Below are positions 21,443 through 33,736 of a stretch of DNA of 64,000 nt, one piece after another. Numbering within the stretch: the stretch's first letter is position 1; the number at the start of each line of letters is the position of its first letter. The stretch comes from Symsagittifera roscoffensis. Taxonomy: Eukaryota > Xenacoelomorpha > Acoela > Convolutidae. The notes under the pieces are model-generated. The model made no database searches, was not told the DNA's origin, and saw only the letters and a list, made by a program, of their open reading frames with translations. The position numbers were made by a program, and so were the translations under genes. Location: contig NC_087065.1 in NCBI RefSeq assembly GCF_963678635.1, forward strand, positions 10,995,579 to 11,059,578, read 5' to 3'.

Positions 21443-22557
21443 ATCTTCTCTAGGCTTGTACCATGATGACCTCCGTGGTTGAATCCCCCTTGCATGTTCC
21501 CATTCTCTGGGTACGAGTACTTCACTGGTTTCATCAACATGTACTCCCTTGATTTCTGCCTCATCTCTTCCGGCGTCGGTGCATTGTCTTTCAATAGTGT
21601 ATACTATGTTGCTAACATTGTTCTCAAGTCGTCACTTTTAATCCCATCGATAAATTTTGAGGCGATGTTGAAGTTCCTTCTATTTGTTGATTCTTCGGGA
21701 TCACTCCTTCTTCTCAAGCTCTCAAAATCATCCAGGAGCCGATCGATCGATTCATCGTCCCTCTGTCTTCTCTTTTCGAATCTCATCATAGCCTGGTGAC
21801 ACTTCATTCCTGATCCGAAACGGTTCAACAATATTTCGAAGATTTTGTCTGCAGTATCACGTTCCTCTTCTTTTTTTGCAACTACACAATTTAACGCCGT
21901 GCCTTCGAAATTGCTGAGTATCGCTGTGCAGGCTTGTCTCTTGTCGTTCAAGTTGTCTTGTTCCAAATGTAGTCTCATGACTTCTACCCAAGTGTCGATG
22001 TATCCGTCTGAGTCGTCCTTAAATTCTTTTGGCTTCTTCAAGGTTTTCCTGGATTTGCCTCCTCCTCTTTCACTCGAGTCCGTGTTCCTCGTAGCGAACG
22101 CTTCCAATGTCCTATTCATCATCTCCCAGGTGCTTGCCAACGTCATGGCATCAGGTCCCACTTTGTTGCTTGTTGTGGAATCCCCCGGACCACTTGTCGT
22201 ATTTGAGGTTCCACTCTTTATAATTGTCCCCCCTGGTCCTATGCTCGCTGCACACCGGGGTAATGGTAACGGTGTTGACTGCCGTTTGTTCCGTTGTGGT
22301 TCCACGAAATCAACTCTGTTACCTTGCGTTCGATCTGCTACCGGCTTGTCTTGTGATGTAGAGTTTCTCAAGATGGCATCCAATTTGGCCTGTATGGCAC
22401 ATGAACTCTCAGCCTGGTTTCTGCTCATTGTGTCCATTCTCGTCTCCAGGCTCCTTAATTTGCCGTTCATAGTGTCATACCGTTGCTTCATTTCTTGCAT
22501 GTCTTTTTTGATGTTCTTCTCCCTCTCCTTGTCTGTAGCCTCTACTTTGTCTGACAT
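21443..22557 (-). pseudogene. Gypsy gag core (retrotrans_gag-like)
   Basis: The minus frame 22557-21604 begins with a coiled coil (KEREKNIKKDMQEMKQRY), has a Gly/Ser/Thr linker, and then the helical gag core with FKDDSDGYIDTWVEVMRLHL, ILSNFEGTALN and IDRLLDDFESLRRR. A single in-frame TAG (21604-21606) stops it; the same frame continues to 21470 before an indel shifts to the zinc-knuckle frame. It forms the particle shell. Confidence 0.85.
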
Positions 22558-22738
22558 TTGTTGTAGCCTCTCTTCAGTTGCCTTCGCCAGATTGAAGCAG
22601 TTATCCAGGCTCTCCTGCTTATTATATCTGATTTCCTTTTTTTAGCAATTGTCGATCCTCCTCACTGCACTTCAGTTGTTTATCGATCCGTTCCAGCTTC
22701 GCCATCAAGTCACTCAGCTCAAGTAAAGGTATTTTCTC

Positions 22739-23329
22739 TTAGTTAGCTGTTGTCCCATCTTCTTTTGTTGCCCCGTGGCTAGCTGTTGCCTCAAGATCGA
22801 CTTGATCATCGTCTCGATTGTCTTTTGTTGCTACTGCAGAAACCGTTCCAAATGTCTTGCCATTCTCGGTCGTAGGTGCTATTTCATCCTTTTCTCTTGG
22901 TTTCATTCCGACCATCATTGCATGCCTCTCTGCGAACGACGTTCTTTTTGCATGAGAGTCATCCTTTATCGTTTCCGGCGTGTTGCTCGTTGTAATATCT
23001 AGGATGTCAATCGGCGAGAACTCCATCTTCTTCTTTTCTTGTTCTTCCACTTTCGGCATCGGTGTTGACTCTGTTGTTTCCCTCTCCAACTCGTCAACGG
23101 TCTGGTCTGGTGTCTCAAGATCGATTTCTGTAGCAGGTACCGTTCGTCCATCTTCAGTGCTTACTTTCGTTTTGTTCTCTTTTGCGCTTCTTGCGTTGAC
23201 CATGCTCACTGAAAAGTTCTTTCTCATTACTTTTTGGACCGACGGCATTGCTTTCCGTTGCGAAGAGTTGTGATTAGTCTTTGACTCTAGTACTCTCCTT
23301 TCTGCTATCGGTACCCTGCTCCGCCTCAT
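22739..23329 (-). pseudogene. N-terminal part of the Gypsy gag polyprotein
   Basis: A 196-codon frame from ATG at 23329, charged and Thr/Glu-rich, with no domain recognised. It ends at TAA (22739). The sequence 22738-22558 continues as coiled-coil-like codons but changes register at an A7 run (22637-22643, T on the plus strand). The start is the first ATG downstream of the leader minisatellite. Confidence 0.65.
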
Positions 23330-23563
23330 GATTCTTATTTACAATTTTTTCTATCTACATTATTAATATTTACAAATTTCTATTCTAAGGATAAAAATTC
23401 TAAAAAGTATTCCTAAAAATAAAAAAAAATTTAGTTTGCGATATTATTAGAGCAGATTTTTCTTGATTTTAATCGTTCCGACCGGTCCTTTGAACTCTTC
23501 ACTTAAGTATTTGGATATTTCACACGTCTCAATGACTGCCACTCCAGTGTTGGGCTACCTCTC

Positions 23564-24680
23564 ACTGTCCCAAGACCCTTTTCGCTCAGATGTCGGAAGA
23601 CTTCGCACGTCCCCAGACCTCTTGGTACCGTCCCAAGACTTCTTGGTGCTGTCCCAAGACTTTTTCACTCTGTCCCAAGACGTTTCTGTTTTGTCCTTAG
23701 ATTTTTCGGCACTATCCCAAGACTTTTATGTACTATCCCAAGACTTCTTGGTGCTGTCCCAAGACTTTTCCACTCTGCCCCAAGATTTCCTGGTACTGTC
23801 CCAAGACTTTTCCGCTCTTTTCAAAAACTTTCTGGTACTGTCCCAAGATTTTTCTGCTCTGTCCCAAGATTTCCTGGTACTGTTCCAAGACTTTTCCGCT
23901 CTGTTCAAAGACTTTCTGGTACTGTCCCAAGACTTTTCTGCTCTGTCCCAAGACTTCCTGGAACTGTCCCATGACTGTTTGGCACTATCCCAAGACTTTT
24001 ATGTACTATCCCAAGACTTCTTGGTGCTGTCCCAAGGATTTCCGCTCTGTCCCAAGTTTCCTGGTACTGTCCCAAGACTTTTCCACTCTGCTCAAAGACT
24101 TCCTGGAACTGTCCCAAGACTGTTTGGCACTGTCACAAGACTTTCTGGTACTGTCCCAAGACTTTTCCGCTCTGTCCCAAGTCTTTCTGGTACTGTCCCA
24201 AGACTTTTCCGCTCTGTCCCAAGACTTTCTGGTACTGTCCCAAGACTTTTCTGCTCTGTCCCAAGACTTTCTGGTACTGTCCCAAGACTTTTCCGCTCTG
24301 TCCCAAAACTTTCTGGTACTACCCCAAGACATTTCTGCTCTGTCCCAAGACTTCCTGGAACTGTCCCAAGACTGTTTGGCACTGTCACAAGACTTTCTGG
24401 TACTGTCCCAAGACTTTTTCGCTCTGTCCCAAGACTTTCTGGTACTGTCCCAAGACTTTTCCGCTCTGTCCCAAGACTTTCTGGTACTGTCCCAAGAGTT
24501 TTCTGCTCTGTCCAAAGACTTTCTGGTACTGTCCCAAGACTTTTCCGCTCTGTCCCAAGGTTTTCTGGTACTACCCCAAGACATTTCTGCTCTGTCCCAA
24601 GACTTCCTGGAATTGTCCCGAGACTGTTCGGCACTGTCCCAAGACTTTCTGGTACTCTCCTAAGACTTTTCCGCTCTGTC
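23564..24680 (-). repeat. 42 bp minisatellite (two 21 bp half-units) in the Gypsy leader
   Basis: About 26 copies of a 42-base unit made of two 21-base halves, CTGTCCCAAGACTTTTCCGCT and its variant ending TTTCTGGTA. The length is a multiple of three, so several frames on both strands are open and encode perfect heptads (LSQDFxx on plus; SWDSTRK/SWDRAEK or ESLGTVP on minus). These are consequences of the repeat. It lies between the candidate LTR and gag, so it would be in the 5' leader of the element RNA. Confidence 0.9.
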
Positions 24681-24943
24681 CATACAAAAATTTCCCCAAA
24701 ATCCAACCTTCTTGGCCAAAAGTTTCAAATTCTAACCCCCTTGAATTATCCCCCTTTATTAATCTGATGCAAGTTGATATTCAACTTGTACGCTGGTGTG
24801 TTGTGATCACCTATTCGTTCAAAAAAAAAACGATAAAATTAGAACCCAAATCGTAAAAACACAATCGATAAAAAATTATAAAAACAGAAAGATGAACCCA
24901 CCTGAAATCAGAGGTGACCAATGTCGCCCTTTCGTAGAAAAAA
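24681..24943 (-). other. Gypsy leader and possible primer-binding region
   Basis: Non-coding. On the minus strand, just inside the candidate LTR (24943 downward), the sequence has a short spacer and then GGGCGACATTGGTCACC, which has the look of a Gypsy primer-binding region. I cannot match it to a specific tRNA. Confidence 0.35.
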
Positions 24944-25761
24944 TGTCTGGTACCTGATTGTCACGCGTTTTCCTCCCCCCTCTTAACGTTCTTATGGGGT
25001 ATTTTCCTTCCGGGTTTCAGAAACTGTCTATCTCCGTTCCCCCACCCGATCCGACCAGGGTACCTACCATAAATCGATCTTAAAATTGGATATCCTCTTT
25101 CTATAATTCACGCGTGTAAGATTATAATGTAACTAAATCGACGAAAACGATTGATTAGTTACAGTAACGTGTCCCCCTTATTTACAATTTGCAACCGCCA
25201 ACCTCTAACCTAACCAGCCCCCCTTCTAACCTCCCCCCTTTTTAGCCCCCCTCTTAAGCCGAAAATTACCTTAAGCGCTGGGTGCTAAACCACTCGAGAG
25301 AAAACCGTAGAACCTGTTTCCAAGCTCTGCTCAAGTAAAAACGTTCCTCAAAACGTTGGGGTTCCGCTTATCCAATTTTACACTTATCTCCTATATTGTA
25401 ATGTGGATTCTAACGATACTCGATTGACCAGCCAGAACACCTCTGTGTGTCACCCTCTGGTTGTTCTGATTCCGTGCTCATTGTCTTCTTGGCTCGTCCA
25501 GCACCTCTCGTCAGCACCACTTTCCCACTTGGCTGGTCACCTGTTCCAGCCCAGTCTCCCAGTGGTTCGTAGATTGACCAAACAAAACACCTCTATGTGC
25601 CTTCTCTGCTCGGTCCCGTCGGTGCTGGATGTCCCCGGTTCTGGATGTCGGTGCTGGACTTCCTTCTCGGCTCCCCTTATTGTGAACCACTTTCCTGCTT
25701 GGCTGGTCACCTTTTCCAGTCAAGTCTCCTAGTGGTCCAGCTAAGTTGACAACGCCCCACA
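24944..25761 (-). repeat. Candidate 5' LTR of the decayed Gypsy element
   Basis: This ~818 bp non-coding block begins TGTCTGG and ends CCCACA on the plus strand (TG...CA on either strand). It sits upstream of the leader and holds an internal ~153 bp tandem pair (25425-25750, beginning ATTGACCA). No partner is in the window, so the boundaries rest on the TG/CA ends and position only. Confidence 0.4.
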
Positions 25762-25920
25762 CTCGGGCACCTTTTCAAATTTGCTGAAATGATCGAAACG
25801 ATCGGTCTTATGAAAACAGTATGGGTATACTATTTAATTAATTTAAAGATTTCATCCAACTAATCTGGTGTCAAAGTCACTGTCATTTTTTGTTTAATGA
25901 TTTTTGTTCCTTTTCTATTC

Positions 25921-28900
25921 TTTTTCGGTTTTTGTTTCGCTTCTTATCTTTTTGCTCGTTTTTTTAGTCCCCCTAGTTGCCTCCCCTTACTCGGTTAGCT
26001 AGGTCTCGTTCGGAGAGCGTACCAGGAAAAGCTATCACGGTACGACCGGAAGGCTTACACGTTCCCACCGGTACTCTAGAATGGGCATGTAGCCCGGAGC
26101 TGTGTCAAGTGGGTTCGACTCCGTAGTCATGATGTCGTAAAAACACCCAGGAGCGCCATAAAAACACTATGTAACAGTCGCCTACTTAAGTCACATATGA
26201 GGTTACAGAAAAATAGGCCCAATAACCATTGGCTCAAGAGTCAGGGACACTATCTCTTGTGTTTTTCCACTTCGAACGGTCGGAGCCAATTCGGTTCACT
26301 TGCGACATGAGACTAAAACCCTCGTTACAGCTTAAAGGCCACTACCAAAATACCCCCCACTCTAGAAAATAAGAACGTCCCCATATATGGTCTCAAAATA
26401 CCGAAACGCGTTAAAAGCAGGGTCAGAACAGTCCGTACAGTTACTTTTTATTAGACAGTGGAACTTTGATCCTTTTCAGATGGATCAACCTAAAACTCTC
26501 CTTATCTCTACATAACAGTTACAAAACACACTCAAGAAAACTAAATCGGGTACTCACATAACAGCAAACTCGAGAATTGAGGTAACTAAATTAATCAGTA
26601 ACTCTAGCATTAAGGTGATTAAGATTTAACTCAAGAAGTTTGTAATCAAATAATTCCAGCAAGGGAAATGAGTTTTGACTCGAGAATTGAGTTTTGGAAC
26701 TCAACCATTGTGAGACCCCAGCTTTCTACCTTTCCGCTGAGGGTTCCCTCTGGTTCACTTCTTATTTGTCCCTGCTTTGTTTGCAATCGCTCTGCTTCCT
26801 ATTCAGGATAGGACAGCTCTACTCGTGTTTGATTTATATCTGGAAATTGCGAAGAGCAACTTCCCGCTGCTTTTTTTTACCACTTTCCCGCCATTGTAAT
26901 TCGGTAGATCTGATCTTGCATTTCTGATAATATCAGTTTTCGCGAGAAAGTTGAGCATGACAGGCTCAATTCGAATTATTGAAAAATTACATTTCATCCC
27001 AAAATTACGTTGTCCGTATTTCTCAAGGCCAAACTTCCAGATATGACCGACTGGCACATAAATAAGTTACTCACATGCCGACACGACCTCTAGATTTGAG
27101 CAACTAAACTAAAAAGAAACTCTAGAATTGATTGGGTAGTTAAGTTTAACTTGAGAAGGTTGAAATAAGTACGTTTTAACTCAAGAAACAATTTTTTGAT
27201 CTGGACCATTGGGAAGCTTCAGCTGACCACCGAAAGCTCACTCTGGTCCACTCTGGTTTACTCCCTCTCCATTCGCGGTCGCTTTCCGTCTTCTGCCAAG
27301 AATAAAACAGCTCTACTCTCGCTCGAATTATGTATTGGAAATTGCGAATAGCAGTTTGCCGCTGCTATTTGTGACTACTCTCCCGCGATTGTAGTTCGAG
27401 TCATCTGACCTTATTTTTCTGATGTTTTCATTTGTCTCGAGAAACTTCAGCATGATATGCTCAGTTCGAATTTTTGAAAAACTGAATTTCACACAAAAAT
27501 CAAGACTAAATGTTTTCTCAAGGTCAAACTTCCAAATATGACCGACTGGCACAAAAGAATCAATTGCCTTCGAGAGACCTAATGAAGAGCAAGCAAGATA
27601 TTGTTGGTATCAATTGGCTTTCTGAATACTTTTGTGCAAAATAAAATGGCATCAGTTGTTGAGTATGATGCCTACGGCCAAAATTAGTGTGGCTTAAAAG
27701 GTTTTGAAAAATTAGGTATTCAATAATTTGTTCAAAATAGGTATTCAAAAATATGCTCCAAAAACGAAACAGGCCTGTAATTTTCCAGTTTTTTACGATC
27801 ATTTTGTTTGTATATTACTGTGACATTTGATTTTTAGCTTCTATTGAAAAATTTTGTTTTTCAGGTGTTCATTGAAAAGAAAAGTTAGATGCGTGTAGAC
27901 TTCATTGCAACTATCTTTATGCGCCCATAGTGGAATGTCAGATGGGCCTTGCGTCAATTTGCATTAAATTTGAAAAGATCTCTTTACACAATACGGTAGT
28001 TATAAAAACTGAGAGAAAATAAAATTTTCTTTTAAGATTTAATTTGATGTAGTTCTTCAGTTGAAACAGCTCATGGTGTCTTTTTAAAAGAAACAACCTA
28101 GTCTTAAAAATTTTAATTAAGGAGGTTTGTAGTTAAGAAGATGTGTCATTTTCAAGCTATTTGTTGTGATCTCTCCGAACAAATTTCTTAGAAGCGAGAT
28201 GCTGTTAGATGATTTATTGGAGTTTCTTGTGTCGTGAAAATGTTCCTTTTTCACGTTCAATGTTTTTTAGAACTGAAAAATTGTGTTATCAAGTTATTGA
28301 CTTGTAGGTTTTTTAAATTATCCTTACGTATAAAAAAGTTCACTCTGGTCCACTCTGGCTTACTTCCTCTTCATTCGCAATCGCTTTCCGTCTTCTGCCA
28401 AAAATGAGACAGCTCTACTCTCGTTCGAATTATGTATTGGAAATTGCGAATAGCAATTTCCCGCTGCTATTTGTGACTACTCTCCCGCGATTTGTAATTC
28501 GAGTCATCTGACCTTATTTTTCTGATGTTTTCAGTTGTCTCGAGAAACTTCAGCATGACATGCTCAGTTGGAATATTTGAAAAATTGAATTTCACACCAA
28601 AATCAAGACTATAGGTTTTCTCAAGGTCAAACTTCCAAATATGACTGACTGGGACAAAAGAATCAATTGCCTTCGAGAGACCTAATGAAGAGCAAGCAAG
28701 GATATTGTTGGTATCAATTGGCTTTCTGAATACTTTTGTGCAAAGTAAAATGGCATCAGTTGTTGAGTATGATGTCCTAAAGCCAAAATGCGTGTGGCTT
28801 AAAAGGTTTTGAAAAATTAGGTATTCAATATTTTGTTCAAAAATAGGTATTCAAAAATATGCTCCAAAAACGAAACAGGCCTGTAATTTTCCAGTTTTTC

Positions 28901-29820
28901 GCGATCATTTTGTTTGTATATTACTGTGACAATTGATTTTTAGCTTGTATGGAAAAATTTTGTTTTTTAGGTGTTCATTGAAAAGAAAAGTTTGATGCGT
29001 GTAGACTTCATTGCAACTATCTTTATGCGCCCATAGTGGAATGTGAGATGGGCCTTGCGGCAATTTGCATTAAGTTTGAAAAGATCTCTTTTACACAATA
29101 CGGTAGTTATAAAACTGAGAGAAAATAAAATTTTCTTATAAGATTTAATTTGATGTAGTTCTTCAGTTCAAACAGCTCATGGTGTATTTTCAATAGAAAC
29201 AACCTAGTCTTAAAAATTTTTAGTTAAGGCGGTTTGTAGTTAAGAAGTGTCATTTTCAAGCTATTTGTTGTGATCTCTCCGAACATATTTTTTAGAAGCG
29301 AGATGCTGTTAGATGATTTATTGGAGTTTCTTGTGTCGTTAAAATGTTACTTTTTCACTTTTGATGTTTTTTAGAACTGAATAACTGCGATATCAAGTTA
29401 TTGACTTGTAGATTTTTTAATTTATCCTTACGTATAAAAATTGTCTTTTGTGGAGCAATTATTTTTATGTTTTCTTTTATATTTCGACTGAATATGTTGA
29501 ATATTCTTCTGATTTACTTTGCAGGCAAATTTTTTCAGTTTTTTTTTCAGAGTTGTTTTGCACATTCTTTTTTTCATAGAAATTGCGCTCGAGCAAGTTT
29601 TATTCCACATACATTAAGTTCAGCAATGAAAATGTCTGCCAAATGATCTGTTTTGAGAGGGAGTTAGCAGATAGAGATACGCGACTACCTTTCATCCGCA
29701 AAGCGCTCAGAAGCATCGCGTCTAGTTAGGCTGGAAGCAAGGCTCTGGCAGAGCAACAAAAAACTATCGGGATATCTGGGATGGCATAAAGTAACCTATA
29801 AAGAGCTTAAATTGCCGCGC
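25921..29820 (+). repeat. 3.9 kb tandem duplication, unit 1
   Basis: From TTTTTCGGTTTTTG at 25921 the sequence recurs at 29821. Units are near-identical with a few indels. The unit contains a unique 5' block (25983-26168), one 390 bp dispersed repeat also found in the 4.39 kb units, and two 1.1 kb nested repeats. No gene is evident. Confidence 0.9.
27237..29440 (+). repeat. Two nested ~1.1 kb repeats in 3.9 kb unit 1
   Basis: CTCTGGTCCACTCTGG begins near 27239 and 28341, and similarity continues for about 1.1 kb to TCCTTACGTATAAAAA in both. The block 26700-27060 is a more diverged relative of the start. Minus-strand peptides with HIW.FDLEK are open in several copies. Equivalent pair in unit 2 at 31147-33353. 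Confidence 0.8.
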
Positions 29821-32800
29821 TTTTTCGGTTTTTGTTTCGCTTCTTGTCTTTTTGCTCGTTTTTTTAGTCCCCCTAGTTGCCTCCCCTTACTCGGTTAGCT
29901 AGGTCTCGTTCGGAGAGCGTACCAGGAAAAGCTATCACGGTACGACCGGAAGGTTTACACGTTCCCACCGGTACTCTAGAATGGGCATGTAGCCCGGAGC
30001 TGTGTCAAGTGGGTTCGACTCCGTAGTCATGATGTCGTAAAAACACCCAGGAGCGCCATAAAAACACTATGTAACAGTCGCCTACTTAAGTCACATATGA
30101 GGTTAAAGAAAAATAGGCCCAATAACCATTGGCTCAAGAGTCAGGGACACTATCTCTTGTGTTTTTCCACCTCGAACGGTCGGAGCCAATTCGGTTCACT
30201 TGCGACATGAGACTAAAACCCTCGTTACAGCTTAAAGGCCACTACCAAAATACCCCCCACTCTAGAAAATAAGAACGTCCCCATATATGGTCTCAAAATA
30301 CCGAAAATACGCGAACGCCGTTAAAAACAGGGTCGGAACAGTCCGTACAGTTACTTTTTATTAGACAGTGGAACTTTGATCCTTTTCAGATGGATCAACC
30401 TAAAACTCTCCGTATCTCTATATAACAGTTACAAAACACACTCAAGAAAACTAAATCGGGTACTCACATAACAGCAAACTCGAGAATTGAGGTAACTAAA
30501 TTAATCAGTAACTATAGCATTAAGGTGATTAAGTTTTAACTCAAGAAGTTTGTAATCAATTAATTCCAGCAAGGGAAATGAGTTTTGACTCGAGAATTGA
30601 GTTTTGGAACTCAAGCATTGTGAGACCCCAGCTTTCTACCTTTCCGCTGAGGGTTCTCTCTGGTTCATTTCTTATTTGTCCCTGCTTTGTTTGCAATCGC
30701 TCTGCTTCCTATTCAGGATAGGACAGCTCTACTCGTGTTTGATTTATATCTGGAAATTGCAAAGAGCAACTTCCCGCTGCTTTTTTTTACCACTTTCCCG
30801 CCATTGTAATTCGGTGGATCTGATCTTGCATTTCTGATAATATCAGTTTTCGCGAGAAAGTTGAGCATGACAGGCTCAATTCGAATTATTGAAAAATTAC
30901 ATTTCACCCCAAAATTACGTTAACCGTATTTCTCAAGGCCAAACTTCCAGATATGACCGACTGGCACATAAATAAGTTACTCACATGCCGACACGACCTC
31001 TAGATTTGAGCAACTAAACTAAAAAGCAACTCTAGAATTGATTGGGTAGTTAAGTTTAACTTGAGAAGGTTGAAATAAGTACGTTTTAACTCAAGAAACA
31101 ATTTTTTGATCTGGACCATTGGGAAGCTTCAGCTGACCACCGAAAGCTCACTCTGGTCCACTCTGGTTTACTCCCTCTCCATTCGCGGTCGCTTTCCGTC
31201 TTCTGCCAAGAATAAAACAGCTCTACTCTCGCTCGAATTATGTATTGGAAATTGCGAATAGCAGCTTCCCGCTGCTATTTGTGACTACTCTCCCCCGATT
31301 GTAGTTCGAGTCATCTGACCTTATTTTTCTGATGTTTTCATTTGTCTCGAGAAACTTCAGCATGATATGCTCAGTTCGAATTTTTGAAAAACTGAATTTC
31401 ACACCAAAATCAAGACTAAATGTTTTCTCAAGGTCAAACTTCCAAATATGACCGACTGGCACAAAAGAATCAATTGCCTTCGAGAGACCTAATGAAGAGC
31501 AAGCAAGATATTGTTGGTATCAATTGGCTTTCTGAATACTTTTGTGCAAAATAAATTGGCATCAGTTGTTGAGTATGATGTCCTAAGGCCAAAATGAGTG
31601 TGGCTTAAAAGGTTTTGAAAAATTAGGTATTCAATAATTTGTTCAAAATAGGTATTCAAAAATATGCTCCAAAAACAAAACAGGCCTGTAATTTTCCAGT
31701 TTTTTACGATCATTTTGTTTGTATATTACTGTGACATTTGATTTTTAGCTTCTATGGAAAAATTTTGTTTTTCAGGTGTTCATTGAAAAGAAAAGTTAGA
31801 TGCGTGTAGACTTCATTGCAACTATCTTTATGCGCCCATAGTGGAATGTCAGATGGGCCTTGCGTCAATTTGCATTAAATTTGAAAAGATCTCTTTACAC
31901 AAAACGGTAGTTATAAAAACTGAGAGAAAATAAAATTTTCTTATAAGATTTAATTTGATGTAGTTCTTCAGTTCAAACAGCTCATGGTGTCTTTTTAAAA
32001 GAAACAACCTAGTCTTAAAAATTTTAATTAAGGATATTTGTAGTTAAGAAGATGTGTCATTTTCAAGCTATTTGTTGTGATCTCTCCGAACAAATTTTTT
32101 AGAAGCGAGATGCTGTTAGATGATTTATTGGAGTTTCTTGTGTCGTTAAAATGTTCCTTTTTCACGTTCAATGTTTTTTAGAACTAAAAAATTGTGATAT
32201 CAAGTTATTGACTTGTAGGTTTTTTAAATTATCCTTACGTATAAAAAGGTTCACTCTGGTCCACTCTGGCTTACTTCCTCTCCATTCGCAATCGCTTTCC
32301 GTCTTCTGCCAAAAATGAGACAGCTCTACTCTCGTTCGAATTATGTATTGGAAATTGCGAATAGCAATTTCCCGCTGCTATTTGTGACTACTCTCCCGCG
32401 ATTGTAATTCGAGTCATCTGACCTTATTTTTCTGATGTTTTCAGTTGTCTCGAGAAACTTCAGCATGACATGCTTAGTTGGAATATTTGAAAAATTGAAT
32501 TTCACACCAAAGTCAAGACTAAAAGTTTTCTCAAGGTCAAACATCCAAATATGACTCACTGGGACAAAAGAATCAATTGCCTTCGAGAGTCCTAATGAAG
32601 AGCAAGCAAGGATATTGTTGGTATCAATTGACTTTCTGAATATTTTTGTGCAAAGTAAAATGGCATCATTTGTTGAGTATGATGTCCTAAAGCCAAAATG
32701 CGTGTGGCTTAAAAGGTTTTGAAAAATTAGGTATTCAATAATTTGTTCAAAAATAGGTATTCAAAAAGATGCTCCAAAAACGAAACAGGCCTGTAATTTT

Positions 32801-33736
32801 CCAGTTTTTCGCGATCATTTTGTTTGTATATTACTGTGACAATTGATTTTTAGCTTGTATGGAAAAATTTTGTTTTTTAGGTGTTCATTGAAAAGAAAAG
32901 TTTGATGCGTGTAGACTTCATTGCAACTATCTTTATGCGCCCATAGTGGAATGTGAGATGGGCCTTGCGGCAATAATTTGCATTAAGTTTGAAAAGATCT
33001 CTTTTACACAATACGGTAGTTATAAAACTGAGAGAAAATAAAATTTTCTTATAAGATTTAATTTGATGTAGTTCTTCAGTTCAAACAGCTCATGGTGTAT
33101 TTTCAATAGAAACAACCTAGTCTTAAAAATTTTTAGTTAAGGCGATTTGTAGTTAAGAAGTGTCATTTTCAAGCTATTTGTTGTGATCTCTCCGAACATA
33201 TTTTTTAGAAGCGAGATGCTGTTAGATGATTTATTGGAGTTTCTTGTGTCGTTAAAATGTTCCTTTTTCACTTTTGATGTTTTTTAGAACTGAATAACTG
33301 CGATATCAAGTTATTGACTTGTAGATTTTTTAATTTATCCTTACGTATAAAAATTGTCTTTTGTGGAGCAATTATTTTAATGTTTTCTTTTATATTTCGA
33401 CTGAATATGTTGAATATTCTTCTGATTTACTTTGCAGGCAAATTTTTTCAGTTTTTTTTTCAGAGTTGTTTTGCACATTCTTTTTTTCATAGAAATTGCG
33501 CTCGAGCAAGTTTTATTCCACATACATTAAGTTCAGCAATGAAAATGTCTGCCAAATGATCTGTTTTGAGAGGGAGTTAGCAGATAGAGATACGCGACTA
33601 CCTTTCATCCGCAAAGCGCTCAGAAGCATCGCGTCTAGTTAGGCTGGAAGCAAGGCTTTGGCAGAGCAACAAAAACTATCATAATATCTGGGATGGCATA
33701 AAGTAACCTATAAAGAGCTTAAATTGCCGCGCTTTT
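29821..33736 (+). repeat. 3.9 kb tandem duplication, unit 2
   Basis: Second head-to-tail copy. It ends at GCCGCGCTTTT, the same sequence that precedes the unit 1/unit 2 junction, with CTTTT as microhomology at the breakpoint. Confidence 0.9.
31147..33353 (+). repeat. Two nested ~1.1 kb repeats in 3.9 kb unit 2
   Basis: Same arrangement as 27237-29440, with starts at 31147 and 32250. Confidence 0.8.

Larger units (their letters stand above)
13210..25761 (-). mobile_element. Decayed Ty3/Gypsy LTR retrotransposon with macro-domain tail
   Basis: Read on the minus strand from 25761, the order is candidate LTR, long leader with minisatellite, gag, CCHC knuckles, protease, RT, RNase H, linker, integrase (after RT, the Ty3/Gypsy order), then a macro domain. 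Many stops and frameshifts, a self-derived 1.23 kb insertion (19646-20878) and an absent 3' LTR show it is not autonomous. The codon style is uniform through the element and differs from the AT-rich surroundings. Confidence 0.9.

Noticed and set aside
22637-22643. A7 run in gag as a programmed -1 frameshift site
   Set aside because: It lies inside the N-terminal gag coiled coil, not at gag-pol, and the element has many other indels; a simple indel is likelier.
23564-24680. Regularly spaced repeats resembling a CRISPR array (also 53045-53330)
   Set aside because: Units abut directly with no unique spacers and the DNA is animal; these are minisatellites in retroelement leaders.
23463-24767. 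Long plus-strand frame of 434 codons and several long minus-strand frames over the same DNA
   Set aside because: All are products of a 42 bp repeat whose length is a multiple of three; no single frame is favoured.
26100-26135. B-box-like GGGTTCGACTCC, possible tRNA or SINE (repeated at 30000-30035)
   Set aside because: No cloverleaf stems and no separate A box at proper spacing.
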